Positions 37,500-46,647 of a stretch of DNA of 64,000 nucleotides are shown here, piece by piece. This DNA is from JAJPIG01 sp035504735 (GTDB taxonomy: Bacteria; Desulfobacterota; Binatia; Binatales; Binataceae), in NCBI GenBank assembly GCA_035504735.1, contig DATJRJ010000275.1, positions 1-64,000 on the forward strand, written 5' to 3'. Below the pieces are notes generated by a model, which made no database searches, was not told the DNA's origin, and saw nothing but the letters and a program-made list of their open reading frames with translations. Each line of letters starts with the position of its first letter. The stretch's first letter is position 1. A program made the translations under genes and the position numbers.

Positions 37500-37927
37500 A
37501 GCGAGCTTCGGATCAAATGATTTACCAGATAGACCATCAAGGCCCCGCTGACGATAAAGGTTCCGGTCGCGACCAACGAACGTGGTGAAAGGCGGCTCAC
37601 ACCACACACGCCGTGGCCGCTGGTGCATCCGCTGCCCAACTGCGTGCCGAATCCAACCAGTAGACCTGCGATGGTCAGCATTGGGAGCGGACGAATGATG
37701 CCGAAGTCGAAAGCGCCAGGCATTAAGATTCTGAGCAACAGTCCACCCGCGAACAGCCCCGCCAGAAAGCAGATTCGCCAGAGCGTGTCGTTTGAGGCCG
37801 GCTTGAGGACGCCTGCCAGGATACCGCTAATACCGGCAATCTTGCCGTCCAGCAGCAGCATCGCCGACGCGCTCAGACCGATCAGTGCACCACCGATCAG
37901 CGCGCTGAATGGCGTGAAATTATGCAT
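37496..37927 (-). CDS. YeeE/YedE-family membrane protein, N-terminal-type half
   Basis: A 143-residue membrane protein with the diagnostic LGSGCTSGHGVCGVSRLSPRS motif, whose two Cys residues are proposed to relay the sulfur substrate. LIGGALIGLSASAMLL opens the first helix. Together with the next gene (4-base overlap) it rebuilds one full YeeE-like transporter, the split form common in proteobacteria. Confidence 0.88.
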   Translation of the reverse strand: MHNFTPFSALIGGALIGLSASAMLLLDGKIAGISGILAGVLKPASNDTLWRICFLAGLFAGGLLLRILMPGAFDFGIIRPLPMLTIAGLLVGFGTQLGSGCTSGHGVCGVSRLSPRSLVATGTFIVSGALMVYLVNHLIRSSL

Positions 37928-37984
37928 CTATTCTGTTCTCCGTGCTGCGGTGGACTCGCGATGGTGCTTTCTCAGAACACGGCA

Positions 37985-38875
37985 TCAGATACCGTCGAAA
38001 AACTTCAGCAGCTCCGATAACTCGCGACTTTTGAGCTCGGGGTTTTGCCGTACTGCCTCTGCCAGCCGAGAATAGAGTTTTGCTGCGCCCTTGAACATAC
38101 TCGCTCCAGCTTCGTCATCGCCGAGGAAACTAGCTATTTCTTCCATCTCGCCTTCCCATCGATAGGCTTTCGGAAGCATATCGGGAATCCTGCGGGCGAG
38201 CAGCTTCAGAATCTCCGGCTGACTCTGAGAGAGTTCCCTGCGCAACGCGGCGGCCAGGTCATGTTGCGAGGCGGCGTGGATAATCACGCTACCGAGGGCC
38301 GTCAGTCCCTTGGAGAGCGCTCCGTAGCACATCTTAAACGCCGAGGCTGAGCCGATCTCTTCATCGAGCAGTTCGATCTCAAGACCATGAACCACCAAGC
38401 GCTTCAGGAGCGCGGCATCCTTTCCAGAAGCATAGATCGACGTTCGCCTGGCACCCGGTTCACGCCGCGCCGGCGGCGGGCCTCCAATGATGCCAGCATC
38501 GATAAAACCACACTGCGTGTCATCCAGCAGGTTCGCAATCCGCCGCACCGTCGCCGGCGAGACCGCGTTGCACTCGACATAAATTGGCTTCGTCGGTGCG
38601 CGTCTCAGCGGTTCATGAAAACGCTCGGCCACTGAATAGGCCTGCGCGGGAGGGACGATTGACAACAAATACCCCGCATCGGCGATCAGTTCCCGATCAT
38701 CGTTTCTGACCTCCAGACCCGCGCGCTCGACTCGCCTGGTACTCGCGTCGCTTCGTCCCAGCAGCGAAGTGGTAACCCGAGCGCCATATTCGCGCAGGCG
38801 GCGGCCGATAGCACTGCCCATCTCGCCGGTTCCGACGATCGCTACTGTTTGAGTCTTGGCATCGGCAGGTTCCAT
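37985..38875 (-). CDS. NAD(P)-binding 6-phosphogluconate dehydrogenase-like protein (DUF1932)
   Basis: A beta-hydroxyacid dehydrogenase-type protein of 296 residues. Rossmann motif VAIVGTGEMGSAIGRRLREYG is at the N-terminus; IDAGIIGGPPP and FKMCYGALSKGLTAL (with the catalytic-type Lys) mark the second domain, followed by a DUF1932-like helical C-terminus. The ATG at 38875 is preferred over 38938 because GAGGAGAA sits six bases before it. Substrate unknown. It is 59 bases downstream of the cytochrome gene and may share its transcript. Confidence 0.78.
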   Translation of the reverse strand: MEPADAKTQTVAIVGTGEMGSAIGRRLREYGARVTTSLLGRSDASTRRVERAGLEVRNDDRELIADAGYLLSIVPPAQAYSVAERFHEPLRRAPTKPIYVECNAVSPATVRRIANLLDDTQCGFIDAGIIGGPPPARREPGARRTSIYASGKDAALLKRLVVHGLEIELLDEEIGSASAFKMCYGALSKGLTALGSVIIHAASQHDLAAALRRELSQSQPEILKLLARRIPDMLPKAYRWEGEMEEIASFLGDDEAGASMFKGAAKLYSRLAEAVRQNPELKSRELSELLKFFDGI

Positions 38876-38934
38876 CAGCGTTCTCCTCGAATACCAATCG
38901 TGCCCGCCTCGGACTGGAATAGCTAGTGATCCTG

Positions 38935-39690
38935 TCAATCGCTAGCCGACGGCGGCCGGCCCGGGCCAATCAGCCCGATTTGCCGTGCCTTCACGTACTC
39001 GTAAATCTGTTGCATCTCGTCGGCGGTAAAGAACCCCGCCCACTCCGGCATCCCCTTGTCCTTCCTACCCTCCATCGCGACAATGAAAAACTCGCGCTTA
39101 GTCATGCCGTTGGCCAGCGATTTCTTCAAGTCTGGTGCGTACTCGCCCCCTTCCGCGTCAGGACCATGACAGCGATAGCAATATGAATCGTACTTTTCAT
39201 ATCCAGAGAAAATATCGTCCGTCACTTGATGTTTATTATCGTTGAACACTCTGAAATCGACCGTCACGGCCTTCCCGCTTGCATCCCGATATTGGTAAAT
39301 CTTTGCCGGCGGCTCTTTTACCTCGCCCCTCATCGCTAATATCCACTTCACGATCTCGGTCGCGTCCGCTTCACTTAACTTGGGATGTGCGGGCATCGGG
39401 ACCGTGCCCCAATGGCCAACGCCACCGTTAATCACTTTAAACGTAAGGATAGCGACGGCTTGAGGTTGACCACTATAGGTTTGCGCAACTTTAAGCCATG
39501 CCGGCCCAACGACCTCGTGGTTGATCGCATGACAAGAGAAGCAGTCCTGTTGCTCCGCGAGTTCCTGCGCTTTAGGCTCATTCGCGCCTGCGGCGATTGA
39601 GCGTGCCGGCAGAAGGAAGCTGGTCAGTAATAACAGGAGCAAGACGATTGCATGCTTGCGAATTACGTTTTCGGCTAGCCGCCTTGACAT
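38935..39690 (-). CDS. Diheme cytochrome c, probable XoxF electron acceptor
   Basis: Secreted c-type cytochrome with two heme sites, CFSCH and CYRCH. The N-terminal half (after signal segment AIVLLLLLLTSFLLPARSIAA) resembles cytochrome c551/552: EVVGPAWLKVAQ and later MPAHPKLSEADATEIVKWI with an axial Met. The second half (CHGPDAEGG.., MTKREFFIVAMEGRKDKGMPEW) resembles the XoxG/cL-type acceptor. Known XoxG proteins have one heme, so this looks like a fusion. The start may be ATG 39690 or TTG 39777 just behind xoxJ. Position behind xoxF and xoxJ supports the role. Confidence 0.82.
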   Translation of the reverse strand: MSRRLAENVIRKHAIVLLLLLLTSFLLPARSIAAGANEPKAQELAEQQDCFSCHAINHEVVGPAWLKVAQTYSGQPQAVAILTFKVINGGVGHWGTVPMPAHPKLSEADATEIVKWILAMRGEVKEPPAKIYQYRDASGKAVTVDFRVFNDNKHQVTDDIFSGYEKYDSYCYRCHGPDAEGGEYAPDLKKSLANGMTKREFFIVAMEGRKDKGMPEWAGFFTADEMQQIYEYVKARQIGLIGPGRPPSASD

Positions 39691-39773
39691 CGAACTCGCG
39701 CAATTGAATGGATGGAAGAATCCCCGATTATCGGCACGTGACGCGAAATTCTTCACGAACCTTAGCCAGTCTT

Positions 39774-40583
39774 TCAAGGCGAGTCGTCTGCGGTGGGGTA
39801 GAGCTTAACGTCGTATTGATTGAGCACGTCCTCTAGATCCGCTTTGTGCGTAGCGATTACGCGGTTCAGTTTTGCGCACAGCGTATCGTCGCCCTTTCGC
39901 ACGCCCATCGACATCGAAAACATATATTGCTCGGGAGAGCCCATAGTCCGCGTATTCGGCACACGCACCACTCGCACATCGGGATAGTTTTTGAGAAACC
40001 AGCCGACGGCGGGCTCCCATGTAATTATAACGTCGACACGACCATCCTGGATCGCCTGTAGCATTGAGGCAGGCGAGCTGCCCTCATCATCGCCAATATG
40101 AAATGCTTCGGCATCAAATATCAAATCACGAATCTTGAGTGCCTCTTCGGGCGGCGTCCCTTCTTCGAAACCTATTTTGACCTTGCGGAGAACGGCAGAA
40201 TCCATGTTCTCGACGTCATAGCCTTTGCCCTTCTTGAAAATAAATATGTAAGAGGACGCATAGTACGGATCTGTCGTCTGCTCTTCCTGGCTACCGTAAG
40301 GTATGTTGATCACTACATCGCACTTGCCAGCATCTAGTGTCCTGGCCAGAAACTCGCTAAAACCGCCATTGCCGCGGTAGCTGCTCCAGTAGTATTGCAG
40401 CTTGGTACCAAGCGCGGTCGAAACGACTGCTGCTATCTTGTTTTCGAATCCCGCCCCCTGCTTGTTGGAGAATGGCATATAATCCGGATCTGCGCAGACC
40501 CTCAGGCTCGCCGACCATGATGGCGCGGCGATCAGTAGCGGCACGATGAGGGACACCGACCAGAAGAATTTACTCAGTTGCAT
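39774..40583 (-). CDS. xoxJ: XoxJ/MxaJ-like quinoprotein-associated periplasmic binding protein
   Basis: A 269-residue secreted protein of the solute-binding fold (signal peptide up to SWSA at about 25), with LRVCADPDYMPFSNKQGAGFENKIA, the mark of the quinoprotein dehydrogenase-associated group (TIGR03871). XoxJ is thought to help XoxF assembly or activation in the periplasm. It lies 71 bases after xoxF and just before the cytochrome gene, the usual xoxFJG neighbourhood. Confidence 0.9.
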   Translation of the reverse strand: MQLSKFFWSVSLIVPLLIAAPSWSASLRVCADPDYMPFSNKQGAGFENKIAAVVSTALGTKLQYYWSSYRGNGGFSEFLARTLDAGKCDVVINIPYGSQEEQTTDPYYASSYIFIFKKGKGYDVENMDSAVLRKVKIGFEEGTPPEEALKIRDLIFDAEAFHIGDDEGSSPASMLQAIQDGRVDVIITWEPAVGWFLKNYPDVRVVRVPNTRTMGSPEQYMFSMSMGVRKGDDTLCAKLNRVIATHKADLEDVLNQYDVKLYPTADDSP

Positions 40584-40654
40584 GATAAGGTTATTACTCG
40601 TTGCCGCGAATCACTATACCGCTTCCGGCCATGGCAGCTCCGGGAGGCTAGATA

Positions 40655-42454
40655 TCAATCGCCCACCCTGAAGACCATCAGCGTGCCGCCCAGGTTGGTA
40701 TAGTCACCAAGCGAGGCTGTAAGGCCCACCGCACCGAGACCCTCACTACCTTTGGTCAGACCTGCCGCAAGTCCGATCGCAGCCCACCCGCCGACGCCGG
40801 TAAGAACCGCAACGTATTGTTTGCCTTGGTGCATATAGGTAATCGGATTACCTATAATTCCCGAGGGGCACTTAAACTGGTAGAGAATCTTTCCATTTGT
40901 CAGATCCACTGCGCGAAACCAGCCATCAAGCGTGCCGTAGAATCCCACTCCGCCGGCGGTGGTCAAAACACCCGACCAGTCCTGGAACATATCGTTGATG
41001 GCCCACTTAGTTTTTCCGGTAGAGGCATCGAAAGCAATGAAACGGCCGCGCACTCCCGGCGAGGCTGCATACATATTTAAGATGGCGCCGACGTAAGGAA
41101 ATCCCGCCTTATACTTCACGTCAAACGCCTGATAATCCATGCAGATATGATTGGTCGGTACGTAAAACAACTTTGTGATGGGATCGTATGAGGCCGGCTG
41201 CTCGTCCTTGTCGCCTTCGGCTGCCGGACAGATATGCTTCACATTGACGCCGGCCTTGGTCATCTTGGCCGGGTTGACGTCAGGTCTCCCGGTGACCGGA
41301 TCGATCCGCTTGGCCCAATTCACGGTTGGATCGTATTTGTCAACGGCCACCAGCTTGCCGTTGCGGCGATCAAGAACCCAGCAATAGCCATTGCGATCAA
41401 AATGCACTATACAGGGAATAGTCTGACCCTTGACGTCAAGATCCACGATGATATCTTCATTGACTCCGTCGTAATCCCACCCATCGTGCGGCGTCATCTG
41501 GAAAGCCCACGCCGCGATTCCGGTATCGGGATGGCGCGCGATGAGACTCATCGACCAACGGTTATCACCGGGGCGCTGGGTCGGATTCCAGCTGCCGGGA
41601 TTCCCGGTGCCGTAGTAAATCAGATCGAGCTTGGGATCATATGAATACCAGCCCCAGGTTGTGCCGCCGCCCAGTTTCCACTGGTCGCCTCGCCAAGTGC
41701 GGACGCTGGAGTTTTTACCCACCGGCTTCTGCTGGTTGGCATTGAGGGTCTTGGCGGGATCAAACAGCATCCCTTCGTCGGGGCCTGCACTATAGGCGCG
41801 CCACGCCAGCTTCCCAGTGTTGAGGTCGAAAGCGCTCAGGTAGCCGAGCACGCCGAACTCGCCCCCCGAGACGCCGATGATCACCTTGTCCTTGACCACC
41901 AAAGGCGCGGCGGTAACAGTTTGCCCCTTCAGCGGATCGGCGTTGAGTGCTGTCCACAGAACTTTCCCGGTTCGCGCGTCGAGCGCATAGATATGACCGT
42001 CAAGGATACTCGCAATGACTTTTCCGTCGGCGTAGGCAACTCCGCGGTTCACCACGTCGCAGCAGGCGACGGGCGGCGCATCGGGATTTTTCGGTGGTTC
42101 GAACTTCCAAACTATGCGGCCGACATCGTCGAGATTCACGGCAAAGATGTAATTCGGATAGGCGCTCTCGAAGTACATCATGTTGCCGATTACCAGGGGC
42201 TGGCCTTCATGGCCGCGAAGAGTGCCAGTCGACATCGTCCAGGCGACATGAAGCTGCTTGGCGTTGTCCGTCGTTATCTGTTTCAGTTCGCTAAACCGCG
42301 TGACGGAGTAGTTGCCACCCGGCATCACCCATTGGTTGGGGTCGGTAGACATTTGCGCCAGCATCGAATTGGCGCGAGTCAACGACGGTACAAAGATAAA
42401 ACACGCGAGGAGAAAAGAAACGATCGAACCGCGATGCATGTGTTGCGCTTTCAT
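40655..42454 (-). CDS. xoxF: Lanthanide-dependent PQQ methanol dehydrogenase XoxF
   Basis: Periplasmic eight-bladed propeller enzyme that oxidises methanol with PQQ. Signal peptide 1-28. The PQQ-capping vicinal cysteines are Cys131-Cys132 (VACCDVV); metal ligands are Glu199 and Asn285 (GTGNPGSW), and the catalytic Asp327 is followed by Tyr-Asp329 (DGWDYDGVN). Asp at +2 is the hallmark of lanthanide (XoxF) enzymes; calcium MxaF has Ala there. 599 residues is the family length. ATG has GGAGA upstream. Full PQQ genes lie directly upstream on the same strand. XoxF clade not assignable by eye. Confidence 0.96.
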   Translation of the reverse strand: MKAQHMHRGSIVSFLLACFIFVPSLTRANSMLAQMSTDPNQWVMPGGNYSVTRFSELKQITTDNAKQLHVAWTMSTGTLRGHEGQPLVIGNMMYFESAYPNYIFAVNLDDVGRIVWKFEPPKNPDAPPVACCDVVNRGVAYADGKVIASILDGHIYALDARTGKVLWTALNADPLKGQTVTAAPLVVKDKVIIGVSGGEFGVLGYLSAFDLNTGKLAWRAYSAGPDEGMLFDPAKTLNANQQKPVGKNSSVRTWRGDQWKLGGGTTWGWYSYDPKLDLIYYGTGNPGSWNPTQRPGDNRWSMSLIARHPDTGIAAWAFQMTPHDGWDYDGVNEDIIVDLDVKGQTIPCIVHFDRNGYCWVLDRRNGKLVAVDKYDPTVNWAKRIDPVTGRPDVNPAKMTKAGVNVKHICPAAEGDKDEQPASYDPITKLFYVPTNHICMDYQAFDVKYKAGFPYVGAILNMYAASPGVRGRFIAFDASTGKTKWAINDMFQDWSGVLTTAGGVGFYGTLDGWFRAVDLTNGKILYQFKCPSGIIGNPITYMHQGKQYVAVLTGVGGWAAIGLAAGLTKGSEGLGAVGLTASLGDYTNLGGTLMVFRVGD

Positions 42455-42566
42455 CGTTCTCCACCATTAACCGGTTATGAGTTGCCGAGCTTACATCGCT
42501 TTGCTTAATCCTTTGACTCCGAGTAGTACAAAGGCGCCAAGCAGGTCAAGGAAATGTTTTCGCCGA

Positions 42567-45254
42567 TTATCGGGGGGCGTCGATTATCTCAGGCGTGCCG
42601 AGGCCGGCGGATGCGACTTGCGGGGATATTCGAGCTGCATCACCGATAACAAGCCACGCGACATGCGTTGCGTCGAACTGCCGCCGGCATACAAGCGTGA
42701 AATCACGCAGGCGCTGAGCAGCAAGACGCCGAGCCATTTCGGCATAGTAATTATCCGGCAGGTCATGCAGCACAAGATCCCGCAGCGTTTCCGTTAGTTG
42801 CGCGTTGGTCTCATACCGGGCGGGCAGGCTCGCGATGAGATGATCGCGCACCCGTACGAATTCCGTTTCATGGAGCGATCGCTGTCGTGTGAGCCTGTGC
42901 AGTTGCCGATTCATTTCATGCATCGCGTCGCCGGCTCGATCGGAGCGGACAAAGGCGTGAATAATCCACAGGCCCCCAAAGCGCGCATGATGCATTTGGG
43001 ACTTCACCCCATATGACCAGCCGTGCTTTTCGCGCAGCGCTAGGTTCAGCCACGAGCCGAACATTCCGCCCAGGGCAGCGTTGGCCACCGTAAGCGCTTC
43101 GATATTCGGATCCCGGTGCGGCGGCAGCCGCATCGCGGCGAAAATCCCTGTCTGAGCAACATCCGGGCGGTCGATCAAAGCGACTCGCGAGCGCAAATCG
43201 ACGTCTGAAAATTCGGTCGGAGGTACTATCGCTTCTGGAATGGGATTTCTCGATGGCTCCCAGGCGCCTAGAGTTTGCGTGAGAACTGCACTCAGCTCGC
43301 GCTCGTTGACGGGCCCGACGGCGATCAGCGTCGCTCGATTTGGCCGAAGCCATCGGGAATAGAAATCCCGTAATTGCCCGGCCGTCAAGCGCGCGAGGCT
43401 TTCCTCGGTGCCGCTTCCGCCGAACGGCTGCGCATATGGATGCCTGTCGGGATAGACCAGGCTCGGTAGGCAGCGCATAGCGAGGTCGAGGGGCCGCGCG
43501 GCCTCATCGCGGATGATTGCGGCACATCGTGATTTGACCTGCTTCAGATCGAGCTCTTCGAAGTCGGGATTCGTCACCACGCGGCCCAGCAGCGACAAAC
43601 CGAAGGCGAGGTCATCGGGCATCGTCGAAATCTCAATCACGCCTGCATCGAGCGCTGAACGCCCCCGAAAGATCGCGCCGAGGCGCCCCAACTCCGCGCC
43701 GACGCAAACTCTATCCGACGGTGCGCACGTGCGGCTCAGCAAGGCCACGGCGAGACTCGTGAGTCCGCCGACGACCGGACTCTCCGCAGCAGCGCCAGGT
43801 TCTAGGACCAGTCGTAATTCGATGGGCCCGCTCCCCTCGCGTTCGATATGAATAACGCGAAGGCCGTTCGCCAAGCTCGAGCGCTTCACCTCTGGCCATC
43901 GAAATCCGACCATATCCGGGAGCTTAGGTGGTCCTTCGTGGACGATGCTTTTGAATTGCGTTCGCCTGCGCGTCGCCGGATGAACTTCGATCACAAGATT
44001 CGTTCCGTCGAGCCAGCGTGCGGCTTCTTCCGCAATCTGGCGAGCCTCGGGCGCGGCCATACGCTCGAGGTGGGCGGTCGCAGTGCCCGGGTCTTCAGTC
44101 GCGAGCGTTGCTACTGCCAACACCTCTGCTTTGCTCCCCGGGCCACATCCGCGCTCGGTTTCCCGAATGAATCTTGAAACGATGCGCGCTCGCGCCGATT
44201 CCAATTCCTGGTTCGAGAAGAGTTCGCTCGTGAAGCGCGACAGTTCGGCGCCTAGCGCGGAATCCAGCTCCTCCAGCCGCGCCTCCGGCGCGACCGTGAC
44301 GCACAACACGATTTGCGATCCCAGTTCGCGGGCCTGTAATTCGGCCGATACCCCGGCTGCCAGTCCTGCCTCTTGCACCAGCCTTCTGAACAACCACGAC
44401 GATTCACCGCCTGCGATTAGCTCGCAGACCAGCTCGAGACCGGCGCGATCCGGCGACCCGAGTTCGGGAACATTCCACACTCGGTAGATTCGCCCGGCGG
44501 CTTGGTTCCCATCGAACTGCAACCGCGTCGCACGTTCGGGCTTGGCAAGCCATGGCAAGCGCGGTGGCCGTGGCGTTCCGGCGGCGATTGTCTCGAAACG
44601 GCGGCGTACCTGAGCGATCGCGTCGTAGGGCTCCACGTCGCCGGCGATCACGACCGTCGCGTTCGCCGCGCCGTAGCCGGTTTCAAGCCAGCCTGCCGCA
44701 TCATCGAGCGAGATATTATCGAGGTCGTCGAGTGAGCCGTACGGATGATGGGCATACGGATGTTCGGGTGGATAAGCATAGCGACGAATCAGATGCGCAA
44801 TTCTGCCGTACGGCTCAGCCTGACGCTGGCGCAGTTCATTGCGGACCACTTCGCGCTGTCGATCGAGCGCGGACTGATCGAGGGCTCCGGCTAGGCAGCT
44901 CATTCGTTCGGCTTCCATCCAGAGTGCGTAGTGGAGCGCGCTCGCGGGAACCGCGGCAAAATAAGCCGTATAGTCATCGGCTGCGTTCGCGTTAATCGAA
45001 GTCGCGCCGATACGCTCGAGCGGCAGGAAATAGTTTTTCCGCGAGTGCTCGCTGCCGGAGAACATCAGGTGCTCGAACAGGTGGGCAAGGCCGTACTTTC
45101 CCGGCGCTTCTTCGCGCGAGCCCGCACGATAGGCGACGTGGACCCCCACGATCGGCGATTTACGATCCCGATGGACAACAACCCGGAGCCCGTTGCCTAG
45201 CATTGCAACGGTCGTGGGAATACGGATGGTGGCCGGATCGAAGGGTTGCGCCAC
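42567..45254 (-). CDS. M16 metallopeptidase, PqqF/PqqG-type, in PQQ cluster
   Basis: An 895-residue zinc peptidase with two M16 repeats. The active site HLFEH (in GLAHLFEHLMFSGSEHS, about residues 57-72) follows GVHVAYRAGSREE; a Glu further on would complete the zinc site. The C-terminal half (from about 450) repeats the fold without HxxEH, as in single-chain M16 proteins. In PQQ clusters such proteins (PqqF or PqqF/G) cut the modified PqqA to release the cross-linked Glu-Tyr. It starts one base after the pqqE stop, so it is tightly coupled. Confidence 0.9.
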   Translation of the reverse strand: MAQPFDPATIRIPTTVAMLGNGLRVVVHRDRKSPIVGVHVAYRAGSREEAPGKYGLAHLFEHLMFSGSEHSRKNYFLPLERIGATSINANAADDYTAYFAAVPASALHYALWMEAERMSCLAGALDQSALDRQREVVRNELRQRQAEPYGRIAHLIRRYAYPPEHPYAHHPYGSLDDLDNISLDDAAGWLETGYGAANATVVIAGDVEPYDAIAQVRRRFETIAAGTPRPPRLPWLAKPERATRLQFDGNQAAGRIYRVWNVPELGSPDRAGLELVCELIAGGESSWLFRRLVQEAGLAAGVSAELQARELGSQIVLCVTVAPEARLEELDSALGAELSRFTSELFSNQELESARARIVSRFIRETERGCGPGSKAEVLAVATLATEDPGTATAHLERMAAPEARQIAEEAARWLDGTNLVIEVHPATRRRTQFKSIVHEGPPKLPDMVGFRWPEVKRSSLANGLRVIHIEREGSGPIELRLVLEPGAAAESPVVGGLTSLAVALLSRTCAPSDRVCVGAELGRLGAIFRGRSALDAGVIEISTMPDDLAFGLSLLGRVVTNPDFEELDLKQVKSRCAAIIRDEAARPLDLAMRCLPSLVYPDRHPYAQPFGGSGTEESLARLTAGQLRDFYSRWLRPNRATLIAVGPVNERELSAVLTQTLGAWEPSRNPIPEAIVPPTEFSDVDLRSRVALIDRPDVAQTGIFAAMRLPPHRDPNIEALTVANAALGGMFGSWLNLALREKHGWSYGVKSQMHHARFGGLWIIHAFVRSDRAGDAMHEMNRQLHRLTRQRSLHETEFVRVRDHLIASLPARYETNAQLTETLRDLVLHDLPDNYYAEMARRLAAQRLRDFTLVCRRQFDATHVAWLVIGDAARISPQVASAGLGTPEIIDAPR

Positions 45255-45255
45255 C

Positions 45256-46371
45256 TTACCGGGAGCTCAGGATGCGCGAGTTTCGATCATCGCGAAAATA
45301 CGGCTGACGTTTCACAGCGAGTCCGCCGCCGGCATCCTCGATTGCGGCGACGACCTCGCCATGATGGGGCGAGAATTCGCAGACCGGATCGGTATTGGCG
45401 GCATCGCCGCTCAGCAGAAAGGCCTGGCATCGGCAGCCGCCGAAATCCTTGGATCGCTCCGGGCACGAACGACACGGCTCCTTCATCCACGCGAACCCGC
45501 GAAAGGCATTGAACGCCGGTGACTCATACCAGATCCAACTGAGCCCGGCGTCAGCGACATTCGGAAACTCGATGCCGGGCAGCATCCGCGCCGAATGACA
45601 CGGCAGCACCAGGCCATCGGCGGTGATCGCGAGAAACACCGCGCCCCATCCGTTCATGCAGGGCTTGGGCCGCTGCTCGAAATAATCCGGGACCACGAAA
45701 TACACGCGCATCCGCCCGCCCACGCGCGCGCGAAAACGATTGGTGGCTTCTTCGGCGCGTGCGATTTGGTCGCGCGTCGGGAGCAGCAGGCTTCGGTTCA
45801 GGAAGGCCCAGCCATAGTATTGAGTATTGGCGAGTTCGAGGTAGTCAACTTCGAGCCGCTCCGCCATCTCAAGGATCGCGTCGATATGGTCGAGGTTGTA
45901 GCGATGGAGCACTACGTTCAGCACCATCGGGTAGCCGTGCTGTTTGATGAGCCGCGCGATGCGGTGTTTCAGATCGAAAGTCCGTGTGTGGCTGAGAAAA
46001 TCGTTCAGCTCGCGGGTCGAATCCTGCAAGCTTAGTTGAATGTGGTCGAGGCCAGCCTCGCGCAGCGCGCCGATGCGGCGTTCATCGAGGCCGACGCCGG
46101 AAGTTATCAGGTTGATGTAGTAGCCGAGCGCGTGAGCCTCGCGCACCAGAATTTCGAGATCCTCGCGGTTCAGCGGCTCGCCGCCCGAAAAGCCGAGCTG
46201 CACAGCGCCCAGCTCGCGTCCCTCGCGCAGCACGCGCAGCCAGGTCTCGGTCGTGAGTTCCGGTCCGACGCGCATGTAATCGACGGGATTGGAGCAGAAC
46301 ACGCAATGCAGCGGGCATCGGTAGGTGAGCTCCGCGAGCAGCCACAGCGGATTGCTAGGCTTTGGTTCCAA
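45256..46371 (-). CDS. pqqE: PqqA peptide cyclase PqqE (radical SAM/SPASM)
   Basis: Joins Glu16 and Tyr20 of PqqA, with PqqD as chaperone. The radical SAM motif CPLHCVFC is near residue 19; QLGFSGGEPLNREDL follows. The C-terminal SPASM domain has CHS, then CRSCPERSKDFGGCRCQAF, ligands of auxiliary iron-sulfur clusters. It has 371 residues. It overlaps pqqD by 17 bases and ends one base before the M16 gene. Confidence 0.96.
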   Translation of the reverse strand: MEPKPSNPLWLLAELTYRCPLHCVFCSNPVDYMRVGPELTTETWLRVLREGRELGAVQLGFSGGEPLNREDLEILVREAHALGYYINLITSGVGLDERRIGALREAGLDHIQLSLQDSTRELNDFLSHTRTFDLKHRIARLIKQHGYPMVLNVVLHRYNLDHIDAILEMAERLEVDYLELANTQYYGWAFLNRSLLLPTRDQIARAEEATNRFRARVGGRMRVYFVVPDYFEQRPKPCMNGWGAVFLAITADGLVLPCHSARMLPGIEFPNVADAGLSWIWYESPAFNAFRGFAWMKEPCRSCPERSKDFGGCRCQAFLLSGDAANTDPVCEFSPHHGEVVAAIEDAGGGLAVKRQPYFRDDRNSRILSSR

Positions 46372-46642
46372 TCCAGCCTCGCTCGCGGGCGACGCCGAGA
46401 AACGCGATCACGTCGGCGCGCAAGTCGGCGCCCGGGAATGATTGTTCGAGGCCCGTCACGATCGCGGCGACAGTCGCCGCGCCGTCGACCCGTTTCATGA
46501 TCTCGGCCGCGCTCTGCGAAAGTTTGACCATCCCCTCTGGATAGAGCAGCACATGGGCCTGTTGCGCCGGCTCCCATTGCAGACGAAAGCCCGATGAGAT
46601 TATCGGCACGTCGTCGAGCTTCAGTTGCGTGTCCTGAGCCAT
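46355..46642 (-). CDS. pqqD: PQQ biosynthesis protein PqqD (peptide chaperone)
   Basis: A 95-residue PqqD that binds the PqqA peptide and delivers it to PqqE. Features: PIISSGFRLQWEPAQQAHVLLYPEGMVKLS and ILKRVDG-like MKRVDGAATVAAIV, then a winged-helix end. The ATG at 46642 is chosen; the frame is open far upstream but that part is a shadow of pqqC. It lies 5 bases after the pqqC stop and overlaps pqqE by 17 bases; pqqD and pqqE are separate here, not fused. Confidence 0.93.
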   Translation of the reverse strand: MAQDTQLKLDDVPIISSGFRLQWEPAQQAHVLLYPEGMVKLSQSAAEIMKRVDGAATVAAIVTGLEQSFPGADLRADVIAFLGVARERGWIGTKA

Positions 46643-46647
46643 CGCAG

